From the NCBI GenBank assembly GCA_951640165.1, contig OX621253.1:31503969-31567968 (forward strand): a stretch of DNA of 64,000 bases, written 5' to 3'. Each line of letters begins with the position of its first letter. Within the stretch, counting starts at the first letter, position 1. The stretch comes from Pseudoips prasinana. Taxonomy: Eukaryota > Arthropoda > Insecta > Lepidoptera > Nolidae. Both the position numbers and the translations under genes were made by a program. Shown here piece after piece: positions 39,199-51,100 of the stretch. A model generated the notes under the pieces. That model did not search any database, was not told the DNA's origin, and worked only from the letters and a program-made list of their open reading frames with translations.

Positions 39199-42100
39199 TT
39201 ATTCGAACTCCATCGCGTTCTTCATATAGTTGTCCAGCTCTTGGTCCAGCGCGGACTTGGTGCAAGCCATGTACTGGTCCAGCTGCTTGTCCAGCTCCTC
39301 TTTGGTCATTAGCAGCTTGGGCTGCGACTGGCTCCGGGGCAAGCCACCTGAGGAATGATAAGATAGATATAACGACAGAAGTAACTAATAAAAAAAACCC
39401 GGCAAAGTGCGAGTCGGACTCGACAGACGAAGGGTTCCGTACCATCACACTAATATTATAAAGGCGAAAGTTTGTGAGTGTGTATGTTTGTTACTCCTTC
39501 ACGTCTAAACGGCTGGAGCGAATTCAATAAAATTTGTTATGGAGTTATGGAGAGACCCTATCACACAGTTTCACGCCTCATTTAGGGTTCTTCTGACCTG
39601 GTCTTCCTGGAGAACATCTGCGATTTGGTTCGAAAATGTTCTATGAAGTCGTCCCCTTCCGATAGTACCATGCACCCAGGCCAAAATCCATGGCCCACCA
39701 ACATCGTGCCCAGCCGGCCCTGCCACATGTTTATGGCAGGATCTTACGAATGCCACAAGAAGGCAATCAGTGTAGCCACATTCTGGACCACGAAAATGTA
39801 TTAGTTTGCCATTGACACGTTAAGAAGAAAACAGGCCAAAATAATAATAAATAATAATAACCACTTTGGTAGAATAATGATCTACAACGCCATCTGTTGG
39901 CAATGGTTAAAACTGCGTCCTTGTTAGAATTTTAGCGGCCAATCCAAATAGAAACTAGCTATCTGCGCGGAACATTATAGTACGCGACTTTGCACAAATC
40001 GTCTCTATTAATGAATGTATGAAAATAAAGTCATCAAAAAAATATTACCTCGGCCCCTGCCCCGCCCCCGGCCACGGGCCCCCCCGCGCCGCGCCCCTCT
40101 CCCGCGCTGCATTTGCAGGCGCTGCTGGTACTGCGCACGCGTCATGCGCCCTACTGCCGGACGATTGTTCTGGCCCCTGCAATGTTAGTATTTATACTAA
40201 AGAGAGTACTAATACCATTTCACGATACATACATAAACTCACGCCTGTTTCGCAGAGGGATAGGCAGAGACAACGGATTTCCACTTGTCACAATCCTTGC
40301 ACTCCTTCTTCTCGTTTACTTTCATTATATTATTTATACATGGTCGCCAGTTTTGGGTATCTACCAGGTAAACTACCAGATAAACACCTGGTAGTTTACC
40401 TGGCCTTTCTCTGATTGGGTCAGATAATGTTCGACGAGGTATGCCCCTTCCGGTTGTACCATATACACAGACCAGGTATTCTTCTTTTGTCAATCTTCAG
40501 GCATCTTATGGGTACGCGCGATTCACCTTCGACCACATCTTCACTTACCATCAGGTGAGATCGTGATCAAGCGCAAACACATCCAGAATAAAAAATGGTT
40601 ATTAAAAAAAGAATTAGATAAATAACACAAGACTACCGAAAGATTCTCACATTACCATATAGTAAGGTATATAGAAAGTTTTAGACGATTCAGAGGTTCA
40701 CAATCTAACCATTCTATGGTTCACACGGAAGCTGTTTAACATGAGATTATTTAATGGCACATGCTGTCACTTCACAGCCAATGGTCACACTTGTATAATT
40801 GAATAGTGACCAAACTGCGATCGCCCACCCATCTGCCGGAGCGATTATGGTATATCCCCCATTCTTAAGGAGGCTTTAGTCCAGTGGTAGAGGTCATCCG
40901 GCTGACATAATGCCGCAACTGATGAATGGTTAACACAACTATCCATTGGTTCGTACGAGACCATATAAAGGTTCACACTAGACCATTCATAGGTTCACAT
41001 ATTTCTCTTTCATGGTTGGTTTGAATTCTACCACATGAACCAATAACTAAAGTAGACATCAGATTCAAATAGATGAGTTTACGACATAATTAATTAATTC
41101 AGACTGTCTAATTGTTTCATCTTATCAGTCGAAAGACGTCCACTGCTGGCTACAGGCCTCCCCCAAGGATTTGCACAATAGCCGGTCCTGCCCGCACTCT
41201 TGCAAGATCATCGGTCCATCTTGCAGGGGGCCTTGCCCACACTGATTGTTCCGGTTCGTGGTCACCACTCGAGAACTTTTCTGCCCCAGCCGACGTTGAT
41301 TTTATCATCATCATCATATCAGTCGAAAGTCGTCCACTGCTGGACAAAGGCCTCGCCCAAGATCGCCACAATTGTCGGTGTTGCGCTCTCCGCATCCAGC
41401 GCCATAGTTATACCATAGCATAGTTAATGCAAATGCATAGTTACCGGAAGCGAGCCCGCAGGGCGCGCTGGCCGCGGCCGCGTCGCCGGAAGCCGCGCAG
41501 GGCTCGGGCGCGCCACGCCAGGTTTAGATTGTTGAAGGACGCTGCTTGGCTGCAAAGAGAAATATTACACCTTTTCATATGTTTATATTTTAAATACAAG
41601 ACCAGTCTAGGAGAAATGAGGGATTTGTTTCTTTAGTATTTGATGATGTATTTGTAATCTGTGGTATTTAAAAACACATCATCAAATCGTACAAATACAA
41701 AATTCACAGCAGACCCAGACTCGAACAACTACATATTCTGTATTTTCTCTACAGAGACTTGTTATCTAATCAGGACACTTTATAGTATGGGAGTGTGTGC
41801 GCAAAAACACTTTCTTTTCCCTAAGATATGATAAGATGAAGGAAGTCACAGCTTTACGTGTTCTCCGAGGCGGATAACACCGCCAGCTAACAGCTAACAG
41901 ACTCCTGGCTGCCACTGGCTATTTTGCGTACCAAATTACGCCTTTGGACTAACCCAGGATTAGATATCATTAGCTTCGGCGGTAGCGTGATCTATAGTTG
42001 ATCACGCTACCGCTAGATTAAAGAGGCTGTCAAGATTTTGTACTATAAAGTCAGCAAAACCAGTGCTGCAACAGTTAATGTTGCAGTTAGTGCTGAGATG

Positions 42101-45100
42101 GGACCAATTTGGACTTACACAGATCATTTTTGTGTCCATTTAACTATTAGGAAATTCTGTACATACATACATGGATACATATTTCGTTATCTATTGTAAA
42201 TCAAACGAACTTACCTTGTGAAGTTCGATGTCAATTATGCGAACAGCTTCATTCGACGCGATTTATGTTACATGTTGTATTAGCGTTACCTAGCTTATAC
42301 CTTGCACGGATTTTTAGAGGTAAGATTTCTTTTTTTACTAATATATTTATTTTAATATGTGGGTAGATGTCAGTTAATGTCACTTACCTCTACAGACTTT
42401 TCCTAAACGACAGAGTGTGAATATTAAATCATTTTGTTTAGAGCATTATAGACACATTTTATTAAGGGTAGGGTGCTCTTGTATTATAAAAGAACATATT
42501 GAAGATGTTTATATATTATATAACATTAACTCATTCAGTTATAATATTACTTATTTATTGTGCTCATTTAATAGTTAAATATTTGAGATAGAATAGTTTA
42601 TCTTTGACTTCTTAATTTTTACTATGTAAGTAAAATACTAGGGTGGGTATGTATAAATCGCGTCGAATGAAGCTGTTCGCATAATTGACATCGAACTTCA
42701 CAAGGTAAGTTCGTTTGATTTACAATTATGCTTCACAGTCTTCATTCGACGCGATTTATGTTACATGTTGTAGATGTTCAGAGTAAGTAAATAAAATGTG
42801 GCAGAAATCAAAAACGCATTTGAGCAAGTAATAATCAAATGTTTTATTCTTTGTAAGTTAAATAATACAGTAGGTATATAATTCTATATAAATTCTAATA
42901 CAAGAACTTCATAATAATGATTGAAATCATGTGTGGTATAAATCAATGTAAATTGTACTAATTGTTTAATCTTTTTTTTTTTTTTTTGTATATTGAACAC
43001 TTACAGATTACTGCCAGATGAGGGAATGGCCTGGGTAAATTCATTATCTTCACTTATAGTTTGCCTATTATAGAACCTAGCAAAAACTGAGGATGAATCA
43101 CTCCATCCTGCAGTTTTTCTAATAATAATATCAATATTAACTCAGAGTCTGTTGACTGTGGAGGTAACAACATGTCTAGTGCTGTGAGCGCAGAAGATGG
43201 ATGTGTCTATACCACTTCCATTAAGTATATCTTTAATCCATATACTCAATGTTTGTGAAGAAACCTTTGCATGTGGTTTTTTTTTTTGTAACTTATGAAT
43301 AAATAATCAGTATTACGAACTGTTTTTGTTTTATTTATATAAGCTTCGAAACATCTAGCTGGACATATTTCAGGCCTACTGTCAAAGTAAGGTAACTTCA
43401 AAATCGGTTGATAAAAATTGGTTTAGAAGTTTTCATTAATTTTGGTATTTTAATAACTATATATTTAGGGGGCTGTAATCTAATTTCTTTTAAAGTTATC
43501 AACGAAATGGTTTGGACACGGTGAGCAGTCACTTGGTCTAACAAAGCTGTAGTATTTTTTTTTGTAGAGTGTTTTTAAGTCTATATCAGTATTAGGCCAC
43601 TTAAGAGCTAAATAATCCAGAACGTTTAGTTCTTTGATCATCCAGTTTACCTAGAGACAATGATAATGCAGATTTCTAAGAGTTAGTACACTACTTAGCG
43701 CCTTTGTTAGAAAATGTAGAACTATTGGAATTATATAATTAAATTATTTAATTATGCAAATTACAATAAGTAATCCAGGCTTTTATACACCCATCATATT
43801 GCTTGTACGTAGATTTTGATAAACATAATTTCTACTGTACTAGGCGATAGAAACTTTTTCTATAAAGCTTGCCTGAAACTTTCGCGGCAACCAATTTGAG
43901 GGTCTGATGTAGATTGTGGCTCTGTCTGAAAGGAGAAGTTAAAAAAAAAATATAAGGTTTCAAAACGAATGGTTCAGAATGTAATATCTTGTGAAATAAA
44001 GGAAACCACGGTTATGTTGGCCAGTGTGGTAACTACCAATATAGGTACCCTCGGCTTTTTCATTTATTACTTTTTGTATAACTTTTGTAATTAAAGAGAA
44101 TGGTGGAAATGCGTGGAAGAACTTATTTTTCCAAGTAATTGGACCAGCTGCCCATGCTCCAGGATCATTTTTACATGTTACATAATTAAAACACTTAGCA
44201 TTACATCTACTGACAAAAAGATCAATTTCTGGAAATCAAAACTGTTGCGTGATTTCTTCGTATGCTTTATGATATAACTCCCATTCCGTATCTTGAAACT
44301 ATTTTCGTGTTACTCGATCAGCTTTAAAATTGTCCTTAGTATTTATATAAGATGCAAAAATGGTTATCCTTCGTAATTCACACCATTTCCAGATTTCTCT
44401 AAATGTTCATGCTGAACACTAGGTACCCATTCTGTACACGAGATCGCAGTTATATTATCGATTCTTAGTAAAATTATTTTTTGGTAAAGGTGTTTTGAAA
44501 AGCCTTGAAGTGCGAGAAAAGCTGCCGTTAATTAGAGTTCATTAATGTGTAAACTTATTGCATAGCTTTTCCAGTAACCAAAACACTCATTGTCATCACA
44601 ATAGGCATACCCACTTTTACTGACATCAGAAAATATTTCTACACATAACGAAGTATAACTATTTTCAATATGATCTAGCCACCAGAACATGTCAGGCATT
44701 AATGTCTGAGGGACTATTACGATTTGTTCGTAACTGGAGTTATCAATTAAACTTAAGTACTTAAACTGTTGGAAATATTTTGTGTTTAACTATGAATATT
44801 TAATTGCCGGTGAGACAGTTACTAATAAGCCAACCAATGTTTAGTAGTAAGAAATAATAGGTCTTTACCTATGAAATTGCCGTTTTGTATGAAAAAATTT
44901 AAACGAATTTTTTTCATGAATTTTTTTATTTGTATTAATCGAAGTAATCACCCATGCAATCAATGCATCTTTGCCATCGCAGTGGCAGTTTATTGATGCC
45001 CTTCTTAAAGAAATCAGCTGGACGGGAGGCAACAAATTCTTCAAAGGCATTTTGTACTGCCTCTCGGGTATTGAATTTTTTTCCCGCCAAGAAGTTATCC

Positions 45101-48100
45101 AAATTCTGGAAAAAGTAGTAGTCTGTAGGCGCAAGGTCTGGTGAGTAGGGCGGATGACGGAGAGCTTCCAACCCCAGTTCTTGCAACTTGGAGACCGTCT
45201 GCTGTGCAGTATGAGGTCGCGCGTTGTCGTGCAGGAGCAGCGGAGACGAGCGATTGACCAATGCTGGTTGGAGATGCGCCAGCTTCTCCATCATTGTGCT
45301 CAGTTCTTCACAGTACACATCTGCAGTAATGCTCACCCCGTTTGGTAAGAAGCTGTGATGAATCACACCGGCGCTAGACCACCAAACAGTGACCATCACT
45401 TTTCTAGGGGTAAGTTTTCGTTTAGGGCATTGTTTAGGTGCTGAACCAGGATCCAACCAACTTGCTGAGCGCTTGCGGTTATCAAACAGAATCCATTTTT
45501 CATCGCAGGTAACAATGCGGTTCAAAATTCCTTCATTTGTGTGTCTGTTGAGCAGTGCAAGGCACGTCTCGACGCGTACTTCGCGCTGGCGATCATTGAG
45601 TTCGTGGGGCACCCATTTGTCAAGCTTTTTTACCTTGCCAATTTGACGCAAATGGACCAATATTGTTTTGACGCTAACGTCGAAAGCTGCTGCTAATTCA
45701 GCCGTAGATTGTGTATCATCAGCTTCCACAACCGCCTTTAATTCGTCATTGTCGACCAAAGTCTTCGGACGACCGCGAGGTTCATTTTTCAGGTCGAAAT
45801 TTCCAGAACGGAAGCGAGCAAACCAATAACAGGTGGTGCGTTGGTTTGTAGTGTTAGCTCCGTAAACGTCGTTGATGTTGCGTGCCGCTTGTGCCGCGTT
45901 GCTGCCACGACGGTACTCATATTCCATAATTACTCGAATTTTTAACGTATCCATGATGACGAAAAAGATTGAAATGCGATGAAAATGTAACACTAATCAA
46001 TAAAGAAATGACTACTTTTGGAAAAAAGAATCCATGTTTTTAAAATAAAATTAATTTGAAATTAGAATTCTTAGCCAAACAAAAATTATTTTGATTTGAA
46101 ATGGCCAGTACTGCAGAACGGCAATTTCATAGGTAAAGACCTAATATAATTTTATTTTTCTTTATATCCGGTAGTTTCCACCTCATGGTGGTTGAATCGG
46201 AAATAAACCCAAAAAATTTACATAAGCTTTTTTGAAAGTTTATCAAGAAACCTAGTTTCTCAAACATACTTTTTGTAATGTCGACATTATTTTGACATTC
46301 TAGCCATGTTCTACCGATACCTACATAAAATGTTATCGAGATATACCACGGAAATTAATTGATATATTTTCTATCACAGGTTTTAGTAATTTTATGAAAA
46401 CAAATGGTGATGACAAACTCAAACCAAACCAAATGGAAGACAATTAAATTGATACAAAATATTGTTATATCTAAAACGTAGGTATTTTCTGTGTGATTCA
46501 TGAACATGCATTAAAAATATGCATCTTTTAAATTTATTGTTGCCATATAGCAGTTCTCGGTTTTGATGCTGTACGATATTCTTCAATTTTAAAATGTTTT
46601 GTGTCAATAAACTTATTGAGACATTTTAGATTTAGTATGAATGTTTTGTCCCCGTTTGGGTTTGGTACTAAAACACTGAAGGTAAAAATTCACCGGGTTC
46701 GTGTTGGTAGTACGATTTTGCGTTGATTTACAACAATTTTTTTATACAATTTTCATATTCATAGGAATCTGAATTAGACTTAGGGTTTACGCTGGTTTAC
46801 TACTTTGATAGTGGGTAGAGTTAAATGGAATTGTGTAACCCTCTACCCAAGATAGAACCACTTTTTACAGAAGTAATATCGGACCAGGTTTTTATTAAAA
46901 ATACTGGAGTCGACCAGCATAACATACCTGTTGGTCAATTACTGCCTCTGCGAAGGAGGGGGACGCAATTTTTCTGGCAACGGACGGTCGGCGCGCGGGA
47001 CGTCGCCGCTTCGCTTATAGTTGTTCTGTGACGGCCGCAGTGGCAGATATGTTTCTCTCTATGACGAGCGAAGTTTAAACGGCCTCTAATGTTGTTACTT
47101 GTAGCTGTATTTACCTGTTGTAATTTAGACTTCTGAATATTCTTAAGGGCTTCATCGGATTAGTGGATAGTCTTTGCCACTCATAGTTTTTCAGAAAAGT
47201 TATCTCCAAATAACAGCTCATTTCTGTGGCTTTCGAGCCGAGTATCCTTTAATTTACTATTTATAGAAGTCATTACATAATATCGTCGGGTTTTTGTCTC
47301 TGCAAAGTGACTATTACAAAGAAGACGACATGCATCACTCAACGGTTTTAAGAGTTTTAGTTTTAAAGTTTCATTCAATACGATAAGACCGTAACTCTTG
47401 CCAAGGCTGACAATGCAACTCCAATTTGTCTCTGCTTGTATGCCTTAATTCCCATGTTGAGAGCAGGAGCAACCAAAGAATCTCACTTTTTTGGGACAAG
47501 ATATTCCTTCATAAGACTGTTTAACATCCTTTGGTAGACCCTTTTCAAGGATATCTTGCCACAGCGGCCTCGCTTTATGTATTGGAGGGCTTGTAGAGGT
47601 TGGTTGTTGCTCCGATTTGAAGAATATCTTCCTCTAGTTCCAACTCACTTGTACTAGTATTTTGAATGATACCTTAAGTACTTGTTTTGTGGAGTTAGTA
47701 AGGTAATATCTGTCTGCACAGGGGCGTCAGGGTGCACAGAGATCTCAGATCTGTGGTGGTGATGATGATCATATGTGTGGTGGCAATATTGACACCTGTA
47801 GTAATATTTCTTCGTGTTGAATCGTATCCACTAATGATTCACAATCTGGAAACCCGACATAGGGTGTATCCAGTGAAATGGCTGGCAATCCCCAAAAGGG
47901 GTGTATCCAGCAAGTCGTTTAATTACCTACCTGTGGTAATATTTCTTCGTGTTGAATCGTATCCACTAATGACTCACAATCTGGAAACCCGATATAGGGT
48001 GTACCCAGTGAAATGGCTGGCAATCCCCAAAAGGGGTGTATCCAGCAAGTCGTTTAATTACCTACCTGTGGTAATATTTCTTCGTGTTGAATCGTATCCA

Positions 48101-51100
48101 CTAATGACTCACAATCTGGAAACCCGATATAGGGTGTATCCAGTGAAATGGCTGGTAATCCCAAAAGGAGTGTATCCAGCAAATCGTTTAATGACCTGGT
48201 CTAAGTTGTGCCACTAAAATCTGAGTTATATTTGTCGGGCGATGGACTTCTTTGTCCATTATACTTTGATAACTGTTCCTCCAATTTTTTAATCTTCCAA
48301 CGCATATCTTCGTCCCTCCTTTGGTGTTTTCTATTCTTTCCCATCGTTGAAATAACACAGCACACACAAAAAACACTTCACACTCAGACACAAAATAATA
48401 AACTGTTTAGGAGACGTGCGAAGGCTTGAGCACGGAAACGCCGAATGATTTAATATTCACACTCTGTCGTTTAGGAAAAGTCTGTAGAGGTAAGTGACAT
48501 TAACTGACATCTACCCACATATTAAAATAAATATATTAGTAAAAAAAGAAATCTTACCTCTAAAAATCCGTGCAAGGTATAAGCTAGGTAACGCTAATAC
48601 AACATGTAACATAAATCGCGTCGAATGAAGACTGTGAAGCATAATAATTATTATCTGTGCTAGCACTTAACTGAATAAGCATTTTTTGATTCTTACTTTC
48701 AAACATCCATATGGCCCAGGTGGTAAGTAGTAACCTTGAGACGGTAACATGCATGGTATAGTCCCTGCATGCGCTTTAGCAACTTTACTCAGACCCAGGA
48801 CCATAACATGGACATAATAATGTTAAAAAGTCAGTATTATAGTCCAGGATCCATGGTCGTCCAGGCAATTATTAGGCATCTCATCAAAATGAAGCTACTA
48901 ATATGCTTGATAGTAATCAAGTGCAAAAGTGGGCCATGGATACTGGACTACTACCTGCATTTGCATACAAAATAAGTTCTTATTTTTAATAATATTGAGT
49001 CCAGTTATTATGTTTTTTAGGATTCCCTAGCCATATGGCAAAAACGGAACCCTTATAGATTCGTCATGTCTGTCTGTCTGTCTGTCCGTCCATATGACAC
49101 AGCCACTTCATTCTGAAACTATAAGAGCTGTACTGTTGAAACTAGGTAAGTAGATGTATTCTGAGAACTGCAATATTTTCATACAAAAATAGAAAAAGAA
49201 CAATAATTTTGGGGGTACACAGAACCAGATACATAGATAGAACTGAAACTCAAATTGTTTTTATTCCATCTATGGACTAGGAAAATGATATTGAGGTTTC
49301 TAATATAATTTTTTTCTAAACTGAATAGTTTGCGCGAGAGATACTTCCAAAGTAGTAAAATGTGTGAGAGGCTCTCATGGTAATGTTCACATATGCTCAT
49401 GTTTTAGAGTACTTTAACATGGCCTTTATGAGAACATCTCCAACTTGGTCAGAGAAAAATAAAATTAAGTGGTTGTACTTTTTTTGCCAATTGCCCATGT
49501 TTTAACTAATTGAATGAGGTTTATTGCAAAACTTTCATAAAAAATACAGCCATAGCAGACATGAGCAAATTTGTACATTGCAATTAATAAATACCACCAA
49601 GTTGAGCACAAACAAAAACTACTTTATTTCCAAAGTATCTACATTGATAATTATTAAAAAGACAAAAAATGACATATTAATGAAATACACATAAGCATAA
49701 CTTATTTCCTTGTTTATAACTTAAATCAAACCTGAAAATAAATTGATTTTGTTAGATCCCTATTGACACTAACCTGAGATTCCCATTGGACTGCCTCCAA
49801 GCAACTCTTTGTTTCACGCTCTGTTGGCTCAAGTTGCCAAAGCTATTTGATCTCCTAAGGCCAGGAAGGTTACTCTCACTACCAAAGCGTCTGAGGCCCC
49901 CACCCTGTGATTGGCCAAGGCGTAGTCTAATTGCTTGCTGAAAGAAGAAAAAAAGCATATATGATTTTATTTACAGTCACCGTACCTAGTTGGTAGTGCT
50001 CCTGCCTACGAAGCTGGTGGTCCTGGGTTCGAATCCCGGTAAGTGCAAATATTTGTGTGATGAGCGCGAATATTTGTTTCTGAGTCATGGATGTTTTCTA
50101 TGTATTTAAGTATTTATCTATCTATATAAGTATGTATATCGTCGCCTGGTACGCATAGTAAAAGCTTTGCTTAGTTTGGGGCTAGGATGATCTGTGTGAC
50201 TTTGTCCCCAGATATTATATTATTATTATTTATGTAATCAGTTGCAGGCACTAATTGTTTGCTGGAAGAAGAAAAAAAACATATATGATTTTATTTATGT
50301 AGCCAGTTGCAGGCACTAATTGCTTGCTGAAAGAAGAAAAAAACATATATGATTTTATTTATATAGCCAGTTGCAGTCATCAGTCCTTAAGTGATCAGTC
50401 AGGTAAAGCACATAGGCATGTGGTTAGTCTGAATATGGGTGGCTATCAAGTCTTTAATTTCTGAGCATCTCCATGCTTGGAGTATATATTAAGCCGTCAG
50501 TCCTGGTTCTTCTTGGCAGAAAAGAGCTATTAAGCCATGTCAGAGACGACAATAATATTTACAGGACATAGTACATGAGTGTGTGCAGTCATGGGTACAC
50601 CTTATAATCCAATGGGATGGTGAAAAATGACCAAGGAGGTTTTAAAATACTTTACAAGGGTCCTGGGTTTGACTCCCGGTAAGTGCAAACATTTGTGTGA
50701 TGAGCACGAATATTTGTTTCTGAGTCATGGATGTTTCTATGTATTTAAGTCATTATCTATCTATATAAGTATGTATATCATCGCCTGATACCCATAGTAC
50801 AAGCTTTGCTTAGTTTGGGGCTAGGATGATCTGTGTGACATTGTCACTAGATATTATATTATTATAAACCACAAGCCTGTAGATGTACCAATCTAATGTT
50901 GACTTTGAATAGGACTTATGTAATTAATTGTAGATTAGAGTACTCCAATTAAATGAGGGTCCACTGTACTTTTATTATACAAACTGATTTGTTTACAACA
51001 CTTCACTTTATATACATCCTCCTCATGGAAGACAAGTTATAAACACAAGTTTTATGTGAAGGATTCCAATAAATGAGATGGGGTAGTATGCCCACAGGCA

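Larger units (their letters stand above)
43960..47040 (-). pseudogene. DIRS reverse transcriptase-RNase H remnant, split by mariner
   Basis: From about 47040 downward the minus strand reads AGRLQYF and GYTIPF, then RT motifs MHVHESHRKYLRFRYNN and LYQFNCLPFGL (46607-46419). Past the mariner (below 44860) it resumes with RNase H-type motifs EIFSDVSKSGYAYC, LHINELELTAAFLAL and ILLRIDNITAIS, then the DIRS-typical DPGAWAAGPITW and AFPPFS. Stops and frame changes occur along its length. It once encoded the polymerase of the element. Confidence 0.88.
42193..48645 (-). mobile_element. DIRS-like tyrosine-recombinase retrotransposon, degenerate, with nested mariner
   Basis: The element lies in CHTOP intron 2, in the same orientation as the gene. 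It has 187-bp inverted terminal repeats (42247-42433 and 48444-48630), short unequal terminal extensions (42193-42246 and 48631-48645) and an internal complementary region (42653-42772) next to its 3' end. Reading the minus strand gives gag-like, reverse transcriptase, RNase H and tyrosine recombinase remnants in DIRS order. All carry stops or frameshifts, so this copy cannot move by itself. Without the 1.28-kb mariner it is about 5.2 kb, a normal DIRS length. No target-site duplication is apparent, as expected for DIRS. Confidence 0.9.

Noticed and set aside
39191..39448. 85-codon minus-strand frame at the CHTOP 3' end
   Set aside because: It is a different frame from the CHTOP last exon, which is fixed by phase and by the conserved C-terminal motif.
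45154..45646. Open frames on the + strand across the mariner
   Set aside because: They are antisense shadows of the transposase gene; all conserved motifs are on the minus strand.
47732..48217. 161-codon + strand frame with a 45-residue repeat
   Set aside because: It is open only because the 135-bp DIRS repeats are a multiple of three; the element's genes run on the other strand.
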